A stretch of 18,022 bases of DNA from an uncultured Eubacteriales bacterium (lineage in GTDB: Bacteria; Bacillota; Clostridia; Oscillospirales; Acutalibacteraceae): contig CAKTTT010000025.1 of NCBI GenBank assembly GCA_934615635.1, positions 1 through 18,022 on the forward strand. Reading direction: 5' to 3'. The position numbers were made by a program, and so were the translations under genes. The notes beneath the pieces were generated by a model. It ran no database searches, was not told the DNA's origin, and saw only the letters and a program-made list of their open reading frames with translations. Within the stretch, counting starts at the first letter, position 1; every line of letters starts with the position of its first letter. This document shows, in pieces, positions 6,554 through 13,896 of the stretch.

Positions 6554-7573
6554 GTGAAACGGTATGCGCTGCTGATCCTGGTGGTTTTTCTTCTTCTGCT
6601 GCTGATTCCTCTGCCCGCGCTCGGTATTCTGGGAGGGGACAAGCCGCCTGTGTCCTCCTCTGAAGGCTCCTCCAGCGGCTCTTCCTCCCCCTCCGGTTCC
6701 TCCGCGCCGTCGGCGGATGAAGACAGTTTCAAGGTGCTGGATGTCAAAAGCGGCGAGGTATTGGAGGTCGGTATGCGGGATTTTCTTATCGGCACGGTAG
6801 CCTCCGAAATGTATCCCACCTATCACATCGAGGCGATGAAGGCGCAGGCGGTGGCTTCTTATACCTATTATACCGTCCAGCGTATACGACAGAAGAAGAA
6901 CCCGGATCCGGATCTCAAGGGCGCGGATTTTTCCGACGTGCCCTCCACCTTCCCGGAAACCTATACCCAGGAGGGACTGAAAAAACGCTGGGGGGATCGC
7001 TATGACGAATACTATAAAAAGGTCTGCGAGGCCGTGGATGCGGTGTTCGGGAAACAGTTGATCTACAACGGCGAGCCGATTCTGGCCGCTTATCATGCCA
7101 TCAGCTTCGGCACCACGGAGGATGCGGCCAACGTATGGGGAAGCGGCTACCCCTACCTGGTTCCCGTCCCCAGCCCGGGGGATGAGCTGTCGCCGGATTT
7201 TGCCTCCACCGTCACCTTTACGCCGGAAGAATTCTCCGAGGCGGTGAAAAAGGTGCTGCCGGATTGCGCCCTGGAAGGAGAGGCCGACGGCTGGATCGGC
7301 GGGGAGATCACCCGCTCGGAGGCCGGAACGGTTACCGCCGTTACGGTGGGCGGCGTTTCCTGTACGGGTAAGCAGTTGCGCACCGCCCTGGGGCTGCGTT
7401 CCGCCTGCTTCACGGTGGAATACAAAAACGGCGGTTTCCTCTTCCAGGTAAAGGGATATGGTCACGGCGTAGGGATGAGCCAGTACGGTGCGGACTACAT
7501 GGCGCGGCAGGGCTCGGATTGGGAGGATATCCTGCGCCACTATTACACCGATGTGGAAATCGCGGACGGCTGA
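6554..7573 (+). CDS. spoIID: Stage II sporulation protein D (SpoIID), peptidoglycan lytic transglycosylase
   Basis: This 339-residue protein has an N-terminal membrane anchor (about residues 4-25), a Ser/Pro/Gly linker (about 32-56) and a SpoIID domain (about 60-337). FLIGTVASEMYPTYHIEAMK contains the family's conserved Glu (E85, matching the catalytic Glu88 of B. subtilis). KAQAVASYTYYT, LAAYHAISFGTTEDA and the C-terminal YGHGVGMSQYGADYMARQG are hallmark segments. SpoIID strips peptide-free glycan strands during engulfment together with SpoIIP. The start is taken as GTG at 6554, which has AAGAAAGGAG 7 nt upstream; an earlier ATG at 6515 lacks such a site. In B. subtilis the gene is under sigma-E, but I found no clear sigma-E promoter in 6413-6553. 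A 12-nt palindrome AATATGCATATT (6521-6532) lies close to the ribosome site. Confidence 0.92.
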   Translation: MKRYALLILVVFLLLLLIPLPALGILGGDKPPVSSSEGSSSGSSSPSGSSAPSADEDSFKVLDVKSGEVLEVGMRDFLIGTVASEMYPTYHIEAMKAQAVASYTYYTVQRIRQKKNPDPDLKGADFSDVPSTFPETYTQEGLKKRWGDRYDEYYKKVCEAVDAVFGKQLIYNGEPILAAYHAISFGTTEDAANVWGSGYPYLVPVPSPGDELSPDFASTVTFTPEEFSEAVKKVLPDCALEGEADGWIGGEITRSEAGTVTAVTVGGVSCTGKQLRTALGLRSACFTVEYKNGGFLFQVKGYGHGVGMSQYGADYMARQGSDWEDILRHYYTDVEIADG

Positions 7574-7863
7574 TTTGAGCTGCCGCTTCCCGCTTTCATC
7601 TCCTCATTCCCGCTTATCCCCTCCGCTTGTCCCGCTATAAGAAACCGGTGATTTACACAGGCCCTGGAAGGACCAGATACCGGTTTGCCCCCTAGAAGCC
7701 TATCCTTGCATCGCAACCCCGCCACCCGTAAACGGGGCAAGGGCATCGCCGGTGGTCTGTTCTCGTTCATATAGGGACTCTTCTCTGGGTATTTCCCCTT
7801 CGCGGAAACCTGTTGCTAAAGTCTTTTTTCGCCTCCGGTTCAACCGCTTAAGTATACAAACCA
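7574..7863. other. Intergenic stretch with two stem-loops, no gene seen
   Basis: This separates convergent spoIID and the S41 gene. Stem-loop 1: AAACCGGT (7642-7649) pairs with ACCGGTTT (7679-7686) and encloses an inner CTGG-N5-CCAG stem. It may terminate spoIID, but its T-tail is short. Stem-loop 2: CCTTGC (7704-7709) pairs with GCAAGG (7737-7742), with CCCGT-AA-ACGGG stacked inside. Neither matches an RNA family I recognise. Short open frames here lack ribosome sites. Confidence 0.45.
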
Positions 7864-7893
7864 AGGCCGGACGCATAGAAATGCGTCCGGCCT
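7864..7893 (-). terminator. Terminator after the S41-like gene
   Basis: AGGCCGGACGCAT (7864-7876) pairs perfectly with ATGCGTCCGGCCT (7881-7893) around an AGAA loop, a 13-bp stem. TTGGTTTGT follows leftward. It lies 22 nt past the stop of the 7916-9196 gene. Confidence 0.8.
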
Positions 7894-7915
7894 CATTCTC
7901 ATAAAGATCGTATGC

Positions 7916-9196
7916 TTACTCTTCCTGAGCCGCATCTCCAGTGGGCGCAGCTTCCGAAGGGGCCGTGGCCGTCGTGGTCTCAGGCGCGGTAGTGGCGGGA
8001 GGAAGAGGTTGCCCGTTCTCCACGCTCTTCAGGGCGGCCTGAATTTGCGGATCCTCCGCCGCCGTCAGCAGCTCCAGATAGTTCATCTGTTCCGCCGGCA
8101 TATCCACCACTTGGTCGGGGGTGACGCCCACCTTGTCGATGGCACCGCCGTTGAGGAGATTGAGGCTTGCCACCGAAAGCCGGAGGGCGGAGCCGTCGCT
8201 GGTGATGGGATAGTATTCCTGCACCATACCGTTCCCTGCCGTTTTGGTCCCCACCACAGTGGTTTTTCCCCGCTCTTGTAAAACACCGGCGAAGAATTCT
8301 CCCATTCCGGAGGTTTGGCTGTTGACCAGCGTGGCCGAATTTTTATCCGTTTCAAAGGTGTCCTCAGCCTTAAGCGGCGTCTCCCCGCCATCCTTGTGGC
8401 TGATGCTGTAGGCGTACACGCCTCTGGGCAGCAGATATTCCACCACGCTTCTGGCCGCCTCCAGGCTACCGCCGCTGGCGCCGCGGACATCATAGATGAA
8501 ATGCACCGCTCCCTGGGATTCCAGCGCCGCATAAGCGCTTTTGAACTGCTCAAAGGTCAGACTGTTAAAGGAGCGGATGCGGATATAACCGGTGGTGTCG
8601 CTCAACATCATGCCTTCCACACTGACGGTGGTATATAGGCTGGCGGAAATATCCAGCGCCTTGGACTCTCCCTCCCGGGTATAGGTCAGAATGATCTTTT
8701 TATTGTTGGCCAGCCGTTTGAGGGCCTCCGTCAGCCCTATTTCCGCAATCGGCGTGGAATCCACCGCAGTAATGACGTCATATTTCTGCAGTCCGGCCGC
8801 CGCTGCGGGGGAATTCTTCTGTACGCCGGACACCACGATTTCCCCGGTGTTGGACCGGAGCAGCTCCACCCCGAAGCCGGTGACCTTGCCTTCCTGGGCG
8901 CTGAGCTCCGCCGCGTATTCATCCGCCGACAGATAAGCGGCGTACGGATCGTCCAGGCCGGCAATATAGCCCTTGGCCAGGGAGGTCCGCAGCTTCTCCT
9001 CATCGATATTCTGCAGGTGCTCCCGTACCAGCTTGTCGATATCGGTGATATAACCGAACATCACCTGCCGCTTGCCCACATCGCTGACAATACTGTTAAA
9101 CTGCCGCATGGCCACAACCGTTGTGATGGAAACGGTCAGCGCGATGGAAATGATGATCAGCGCGAGGGTGACGCCGATGGAAACTTTTTTGTTCAT
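7916..9196 (-). CDS. S41 C-terminal processing peptidase-like protein, apparently catalytically dead
   Basis: This 426-residue protein has an N-terminal membrane anchor (about 7-30), the S41 N-domain (LAKGYIAGLDDPYAAYLSAD, 73-92), a PDZ domain (about 104-165), the S41 core (about 190-365; FIYDVRGASGGSLEAA, 233-248) and a Thr/Ala/Pro-rich tail. CtpA/CtpB enzymes use a Ser-Lys dyad 25 residues apart, in motifs like VNxGSASASE and TFGKGxVQ. Here VNSQTSGMGE has Gly297 at the Ser position and TAGNGMVQ has Asn322 at the Lys position, still exactly 25 apart. The dyad-associated Gln326 is kept. Ser296 is next to the expected site, but no Lys partner is seen. The gene is downstream of ftsE-ftsX-M23 on the same strand, so a role as scaffold or hydrolase regulator is inferred. 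The ATG at 9196 has TAGGAA at about 6 nt. Confidence 0.85.
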   Translation of the reverse strand: MNKKVSIGVTLALIIISIALTVSITTVVAMRQFNSIVSDVGKRQVMFGYITDIDKLVREHLQNIDEEKLRTSLAKGYIAGLDDPYAAYLSADEYAAELSAQEGKVTGFGVELLRSNTGEIVVSGVQKNSPAAAAGLQKYDVITAVDSTPIAEIGLTEALKRLANNKKIILTYTREGESKALDISASLYTTVSVEGMMLSDTTGYIRIRSFNSLTFEQFKSAYAALESQGAVHFIYDVRGASGGSLEAARSVVEYLLPRGVYAYSISHKDGGETPLKAEDTFETDKNSATLVNSQTSGMGEFFAGVLQERGKTTVVGTKTAGNGMVQEYYPITSDGSALRLSVASLNLLNGGAIDKVGVTPDQVVDMPAEQMNYLELLTAAEDPQIQAALKSVENGQPLPPATTAPETTTATAPSEAAPTGDAAQEE

Positions 9197-9302
9197 ATGG
9201 TTCCTAGCCTTTCTGTCCTGCTTTCTGCCTTTTGCCGGCTCTGCCGGCTCTTTCCAGGATTACCGCCCATCGCCCCGTTCCAATCCGCCCGGATATCACA
9301 AA

Positions 9303-9340
9303 CTCATGGAAGCGGGCCCTCCAGGACCCGTTTCCATGAG
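9303..9340 (-). terminator. Hairpin between the M23 gene and the S41-like gene
   Basis: CTCATGGAA (9303-9311) pairs with TTCCATGAG (9332-9340). The stem continues with CGGG/CCCG and CC/GG to a TCCA loop, about 16 bp with one mismatch. Only GTTTGTG follows leftward, so termination is probably partial and some readthrough from the ftsEX operon into the S41-like gene is likely. Confidence 0.5.
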
Positions 9341-9401
9341 CGCGCTGCAGCAACGTGGAAAAATCGGGAAGGGATTCCTCAGGCGGCCCCGCCGGCCGAA
9401 A

Positions 9402-10658
9402 TCACTTCACCTTGACATACCCGTTGGCGATGGGATCGACCGCGGTGCCGTCAACCCTCACCTCAAAGTGCAGATGCGGCCCGGTGACGTTTCCCGTGTC
9501 TCCCGCCAGGGAAATCACCGTCTGACCGCCCACCACCTTGTCTCCCACCTTGGCATAAACCCGGGAATTGTGGGCGTATAGGGTGACGATCCGCCTTCCC
9601 TTGGAATCCGTGCCGTGATCGATCATGATGTAATACCCGTATCCGCCGCCCCAGCTATTGGTAGAGTTGGAATAGAGCACCACGCCGTCGGCGGCGGCTA
9701 CCACCTTCTGGCCATAGACCGCCACCGAACCATTGGCGATGTCGATTCCCTTATGCAGCTTACCCCAGCGCCAACCATAGCCAGAGGAAATATTTTTCAC
9801 CGTGGGCACCGGCCAGAACATGGTGCCGTTGGTATATTTGCCATCGTAGTCCTCGTCGCCCTTTTTGCTGAGCTCCTCCAGCTCCTTCTCCAGCTTTTCT
9901 TCTTCCTTCTTGGCCTTTTCCAGCGCAGCCTTATCCTGGCCCACCTGGCTCTGGAGATCCTGGGCGTTTTTCTGCACGATCTTATACAGATTTTCAATTT
10001 CCTTCTTCTGGGACTCATTCTCTTTTTGAATCTTTTCGACGGCTAACTGCTGCGCGGCGGCCACCTTCCGCTGGTTCTCCTGCTCCGCCTTGACTTCGTT
10101 GATTTCCTGCAGGGCGGCGTCCATCTCCTCCATCATGGTCTGGGTACTCTCCGCCAGTTGTTCCGTGATTTTGGATTTCAGGAGGTAATCGACATAGCCG
10201 TCGGTATCCATCAGCATCTGCATCCCTGTCAGGCCGCCGGTTTTGTTCATTGCCTGCAGGCGCTTTTGCAGCTTTTCATAGGTCTCCTGCTTTTCTGCCC
10301 GCTTCTCCTCGATTTCCCTGTCCTTGGCGGCGATGGTTTCATTGATGGCCTGAATCTGCTCCTCGTAGGCCTGCACCTGATCGATAAGCAGCTCGATGCG
10401 CTTTCTGGCGTTTTCGATCTGTTTTTTATAGTTGGCCTGCTCCTCCTGGAGGGTCATCAGCTTGCCGCTGTTGTTGCTGATCTGTTTTTTCAGCTCCTCC
10501 TGCTCCTTTTGAAGCGCGGCGATTTCCTTACTCAGCTCCTCCTCCGTCTTGGCCGCGGATACGGGAGCCGCGACCGGGCACAACGCCAGGATGATCGCCA
10601 TCGCGGAAAGAACCGCTGCCAGACGAAGCGATTTACCCCATACTCTTCCTTTGGTCAT
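9402..10658 (-). CDS. Secreted coiled-coil M23 murein hydrolase (EnvC/PcsB-type FtsEX partner)
   Basis: This 418-residue protein has a signal peptide (about 1-35, ending APVSA), a long coiled coil rich in Glu, Lys and Gln (about 36-135 and 165-265) with a non-coiled insert around 140-163 (GGLTGMQMLMDTDGYVDYLL), and a C-terminal M23 domain (about 282-415). The zinc ligands are intact: H302 and D306 in HKGID, H395 and H397 in HLH. In other bacteria FtsEX-dependent hydrolases or activators (EnvC, PcsB, CwlO, RipC) have the same coiled-coil-plus-hydrolase layout, and the GGLTGMQMLMDTD insert looks like the FtsX-binding loop of that group. The ATG at 10658 is 5 nt past the ftsX stop and its AAGGAGG lies in the ftsX 3' end, so translation is probably coupled. 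Confidence 0.9.
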   Translation of the reverse strand: MTKGRVWGKSLRLAAVLSAMAIILALCPVAAPVSAAKTEEELSKEIAALQKEQEELKKQISNNSGKLMTLQEEQANYKKQIENARKRIELLIDQVQAYEEQIQAINETIAAKDREIEEKRAEKQETYEKLQKRLQAMNKTGGLTGMQMLMDTDGYVDYLLKSKITEQLAESTQTMMEEMDAALQEINEVKAEQENQRKVAAAQQLAVEKIQKENESQKKEIENLYKIVQKNAQDLQSQVGQDKAALEKAKKEEEKLEKELEELSKKGDEDYDGKYTNGTMFWPVPTVKNISSGYGWRWGKLHKGIDIANGSVAVYGQKVVAAADGVVLYSNSTNSWGGGYGYYIMIDHGTDSKGRRIVTLYAHNSRVYAKVGDKVVGGQTVISLAGDTGNVTGPHLHFEVRVDGTAVDPIANGYVKVK

Positions 10659-10663
10659 GGTGG

Positions 10664-11554
10664 TCAGCCTCCTTCTTCCTTCAGATATTTACCCATGGAA
10701 ATAGCACTTCCGCACATACCGGTCAGCACGCCGGCAACCAGGAATCCGATCAGCATAATCCACCACACGCTGGAGAAGGGCAGAAGCTGAACCATATTGC
10801 CTCCAAAGGTCAGCATACCGGCCAGCCGGTCATATACAAAATAGAGAATCCCATAAGACAACAGGCCGGACAGAAGCCCCAGCACCACGCCCTCGATCAC
10901 AAACGGCGTCCGGATAAAGGCGCGGGTGGCGCCCACGGATTTCATGATATATATTTCCAAGCGGCGGTTATACACCGTCAGCTTGATGGTGTTGGCAATG
11001 ATGAAGAGGGACACCAGCAGCAGGATGCCGATGATCCAGCCGCCCACCGCCAGCACCACCTGTCGGATTTTGGTGAGCTGGCCAGCCAGCTCCGCGTTGT
11101 TCTTCACGTCCTCTACGTGGGGGATCTCCTGAATCTGCATCAAGGTGGCGTCAAACTTGCTTAAATCCGAAAAGGCGATGATAAACGCATCCTGAAGCGG
11201 GTTGTCCTCCTTGAGATCCTCAAAGATAGCGCCGGGCATGGAATCGGCCATCTCCTCCAGGAGCTGATCCTTGGAGCGGTGCTCCACCGACGCGACGTTG
11301 GTGATGCTCTTGATCTTTTCCTCCAGTTGGGTGATCTCCTCCTCGGTGCAGTCCGCGTCCGCGAAAGCCACCACCACATTCTGCTCATATACCCAATCGA
11401 AAATATGGTCGATATTGGCGAAGATCAGATAGGCACCGCCGGTGAGCAGAAGGCAGGAAACCAGCACGCCGATGGACGCCACCGCCATAAACCGGTTCTG
11501 CCACAGGTTGCGGAAGCCCTCCCGCAGCAGATAGCGGATACTACTGAATTTCAT
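10664..11554 (-). CDS. ftsX: Cell division protein FtsX (permease-like subunit)
   Basis: This 296-residue protein has a cytoplasmic N-terminus, TM1 (about 22-46), a large extracytoplasmic loop (about 47-165), then three closely spaced TMs (about 170-192, 216-240 and 258-282), which is the standard FtsX topology. YNRRLEIYIMKSVGATRAFI between TM2 and TM3 is the conserved FtsE-contact segment. FtsX couples ATP hydrolysis by FtsE to the extracellular coiled-coil hydrolase. The ATG at 11554 follows a GGGGG site at about 6 nt; a TTG two codons upstream (11560) is the less likely start. It overlaps the ftsE 3' end by 14 nt. Confidence 0.94.
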   Translation of the reverse strand: MKFSSIRYLLREGFRNLWQNRFMAVASIGVLVSCLLLTGGAYLIFANIDHIFDWVYEQNVVVAFADADCTEEEITQLEEKIKSITNVASVEHRSKDQLLEEMADSMPGAIFEDLKEDNPLQDAFIIAFSDLSKFDATLMQIQEIPHVEDVKNNAELAGQLTKIRQVVLAVGGWIIGILLLVSLFIIANTIKLTVYNRRLEIYIMKSVGATRAFIRTPFVIEGVVLGLLSGLLSYGILYFVYDRLAGMLTFGGNMVQLLPFSSVWWIMLIGFLVAGVLTGMCGSAISMGKYLKEEGG

Positions 11555-12245
11555 AGCCAACCCCCTGTTCCCCCACTGCGTCGGCCCGCTCGTCGCTTAC
11601 GACGCAGCCGTCCCGGATCGTCACGACCCGGCGGTGGAATTTATGCACCAGCTCGTGCTCATGGGTGACCATGAGAATAGTAGTGCCGCGGCGGTTGATC
11701 TCGCTGAGCAGTTCCACGATTTCATAGGACATTTCCGGGTCGATGTTGCCGGTGGGCTCGTCGGCGATAATCAGAGAGGGGTTATTCACCAGCGCCCGGG
11801 CCAGCCCTACCCGCTGCTGCTCACCGCCGGAAAGCTCCATGGGATAGTTGCGCGCCTTGTTCTGCAGCCCCACCAATCCCAGAATATAGGGAACCCGCTT
11901 GCGCACGTCCCGCCGGGAGGCGCCGATGACCCGCATGGCGAAGGCCACGTTATCGAACACGGTCATATTGTTAATCAGCCGGAAATCCTGGAACACGATC
12001 CCCATGGTGCGCCGTACATAAGGAATCTCCCGCCGTTTCAGCTTGGAAAGCTTGAAATCGTTGACGATCACCTCGCCGGCGTTGGCCACCTCCTCCCGCA
12101 TGATCAGCTTGAGCAGGGTGCTTTTCCCCGCGCCGGATGCGCCGACGATAAACACAAACTCCCCTTTATCGATGCGGACGTTGATATCTTTCAGAGCCTT
12201 TGTTCCGTTATCATACGTTTTATAAACTCCTTTGAATTCGATCAA
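11541..12245 (-). CDS. ftsE: Cell division ATP-binding protein FtsE (TTG start)
   Basis: This 234-residue ABC ATPase has Walker A GASGAGKS (35-42), Q-loop Gln86 (FQDFRL), signature LSGGEQQRV (138-146), Walker B LIIADEPTG (158-166) and switch His195. The FQDFRLI and DEPTGNID wording is typical of FtsE. It pairs with FtsX to drive septal peptidoglycan hydrolysis. The chosen start is TTG at 12245, giving MIEFKGVYKTY, the normal FtsE N-terminus and length, with GGGGGTG just upstream. The frame stays open for 68 more codons to 12449, but that extension does not look like FtsE. The stop (11541-11543) lies inside ftsX, so the two genes are translationally linked. Confidence 0.94.
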   Translation of the reverse strand: MIEFKGVYKTYDNGTKALKDINVRIDKGEFVFIVGASGAGKSTLLKLIMREEVANAGEVIVNDFKLSKLKRREIPYVRRTMGIVFQDFRLINNMTVFDNVAFAMRVIGASRRDVRKRVPYILGLVGLQNKARNYPMELSGGEQQRVGLARALVNNPSLIIADEPTGNIDPEMSYEIVELLSEINRRGTTILMVTHEHELVHKFHRRVVTIRDGCVVSDERADAVGEQGVGYEIQ

Positions 12246-12414
12246 AGGATCACCCCCTTCGCCGATTTTGCCGGATATCGTCGAACCGCCCGGCGGAGCA
12301 TCCGTCGCCATCCTTTTTGGGGCAAGCCGGTTCCGCCGATGCTTGCCGGCACATATATACACGCGCTTCAAGGCGCCGCTGCATTCCCATTTATTTTTCG
12401 CCTCCTCCCCTTTC

Positions 12415-12444
12415 ATCATAACGCGCAAGGGAGAAGAGGAACAA
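12415..12444 (-). promoter_or_regulatory. Weak candidate promoter for the ftsEX operon
   Basis: On the minus strand TTGTTC (12439-12444), an 18-nt spacer and TATGAT (12415-12420). It would give a leader of about 165 nt to the TTG start at 12245. Matches are 3 of 6 and 5 of 6, so this is tentative. Nothing better was seen in 12246-12494. Confidence 0.3.
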
Positions 12445-12494
12445 GACACAATTTCTTCCTGTCAGGAATCCTGCTGCCATTATGGTTGCTTTTA

Positions 12495-12535
12495 GGCCTT
12501 TCCGGTTCCGCCTGCGGGGCGGGACCGGAAAGGCC
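12495..12535 (-). terminator. Long hairpin after the CdaR/PucR-like regulator gene
   Basis: GGCCTTTCCGGT (12495-12506) pairs with ACCGGAAAGGCC (12524-12535), extended inward by GC and GU pairs to a 3-nt loop. It starts 6 nt past the stop at 12542. No clear T-run follows leftward (TAAAAGC), so it may protect the 3' end or terminate only partly. Confidence 0.6.
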
Positions 12536-12541
12536 CGTCAA

Positions 12542-13627
12542 TTAGTATTTAACCGGGTTGGCGATAAGGTATTTCTTTACCATCAGCGCCACCTTAAACA
12601 CAATGGCGTCGTCGAATTCCCGCAGATCCAAGCCGGTGAGGCGCTTGATCTTCTCCAGCCGGTAGACCAGCGTGTTCCGGTGGACGAAGAGCTTCCGGGA
12701 GGTTTCGGATACATTCAGGTTGTATTCGAAGAATCGCTGGATGGTGAACAGGGTTTCCTGATCCAGGGAATCGATGGAACCCTTCTTGAACACCTCCCGC
12801 AGGAACATCTCGCAAAGGGTGGTGGGAAGCTGATAGATCAGCCGGGCGATGCCCAGATTGTCATAGCTGACGATGGTCTTCTCGGTGTCGAACACCTTTC
12901 CGACCTCCAGTGCGACCTGCGCTTCCTTAAAGGACCGGGCCAGATCCTTGATTCCCTCCACCACGGTTCCGATACCCACGGTGGCCTGGGTGTAAAACTC
13001 ACCGCTGAGGGTATCCACGATGGACCGGGCCAGCTTTTCCAAATCCTTGCTGTCGATACCCGCCCGGATCTCCTTGACCAGGGCGATGTCGGTTTCATTG
13101 ATGTTGATGACAAAATCCTTGTTCTTGTCGGGGAACAGGTTCTGCACGATGTCGTAGGCGGAGATATCCGTGTGAGCGGAGATCCGGATCAGCAGCACGA
13201 CGCGGTTGACATCGTTGTTGAAGCGCAGCTCCCGCGCCTTGAGGTAAATGTCGCCGGGCAGGATGTTGTCCATGATGACGTTCTTGACAAAATTGCCCCG
13301 GTCGTATTTCTCATCGTAATACTGCTTGATGCTCGCCAGGGACACGGCCAGCAACGCGGCGAATTTGGCCGCCTGCTCGTCAGTTCCCTCCACAAAAAGA
13401 ATATGCTCGCTGCGCGGCCGGGAGCCAAACGCCTTATAGGTATAGCCGTCCCGCACAAAAGCCTCCGGAGCGGAAAAGGATTCAGCCGTTACGGACTCGC
13501 TGACCTCCCCGATCCTTCCCAGATCGCTGCAGGCGATGATGGCCATCGTTTCATCGATCACACCGATGGTGCGGTCGATGGCCTCCCTCATCTGATGGAC
13601 GACGCCTTGGAAAAGCCTGTTAGACAT
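12542..13627 (-). CDS. CdaR/PucR-family transcriptional regulator
   Basis: This 361-residue protein opens with a putative sugar-diacid-recognition-type domain (about 1-135; REAIDRTIGVIDETMAIIAC and SDLGRIGEV). It has a central GGDEF-like/CdaR region (about 140-270) and a C-terminal PucR helix-turn-helix (about 295-355; FFEYNLNVSETSRKLFVHRN, then TLVYRLEKIKRLTGLDLREF). Family members such as CdaR sense sugar acids. No sugar-acid genes are nearby here, so the ligand and targets are unknown, and autoregulation or control of the downstream ftsEX genes is possible. The ATG at 13627 has AAAGGGGA upstream. ftsE lies 296 nt further along the same strand, past a long hairpin. Confidence 0.88.
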   Translation of the reverse strand: MSNRLFQGVVHQMREAIDRTIGVIDETMAIIACSDLGRIGEVSESVTAESFSAPEAFVRDGYTYKAFGSRPRSEHILFVEGTDEQAAKFAALLAVSLASIKQYYDEKYDRGNFVKNVIMDNILPGDIYLKARELRFNNDVNRVVLLIRISAHTDISAYDIVQNLFPDKNKDFVININETDIALVKEIRAGIDSKDLEKLARSIVDTLSGEFYTQATVGIGTVVEGIKDLARSFKEAQVALEVGKVFDTEKTIVSYDNLGIARLIYQLPTTLCEMFLREVFKKGSIDSLDQETLFTIQRFFEYNLNVSETSRKLFVHRNTLVYRLEKIKRLTGLDLREFDDAIVFKVALMVKKYLIANPVKY

Positions 13628-13800
13628 ACAGTAACGTCCCCTTTATCGAATTATTTCCCCGAATCCTTCCCCTGAACACCCCATTAACCGCTCTCTAGGA
13701 AAGCGCAGGCGCCGCAGAAAGAATCCATGTTCCCCCTCAAAACGCTCCGGGACCATATATAGCCCGTCCGCCATCTTGCAACACTACGGGTATTATAGCT

Positions 13801-13829
13801 ATTGTACACAATTCTTCTTTTTTTTGCAA
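13801..13829 (-). promoter_or_regulatory. Sigma-A promoter of the CdaR/PucR-like regulator
   Basis: On the minus strand TTGCAA (13824-13829), an exact 17-nt spacer, and TACAAT (13801-13806). The -10 overlaps the inverted repeat ATTGT-AC-ACAAT (13801-13812). A second TATAAT lies at 13792-13797 without a matching -35. The leader to the ATG at 13627 is about 165 nt. Confidence 0.6.
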
Positions 13830-13877
13830 GGGCAAAGGTTGAGAAACTGCTGGTTTGCCCGAGTGATTTTCAATAGT

Positions 13878-13896
13878 TTACAAAATTGTAACAATT
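13878..13896. promoter_or_regulatory. Overlapping palindromes, candidate operator
   Basis: TTACAA-AA-TTGTAA (13878-13891) overlaps AATTGT-A-ACAATT (13884-13896). The half-site ATTGT/ACAAT recurs in the promoter inverted repeat at 13801-13812, about 80 nt away. Two copies of the same half-site arrangement upstream of a regulator suggest autoregulation. The binding protein is not known. Confidence 0.4.

Noticed and set aside
6488..7540. Minus-strand open frame opposite spoIID
   Set aside because: SpoIID motifs are unambiguous on the plus strand. The opposite frame has no ribosome site.
12482..13675. Plus-strand open frame of 397 codons opposite the CdaR/PucR-like gene
   Set aside because: The minus-strand protein has a clear helix-turn-helix and ribosome site. 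The opposite frame shows no domain.
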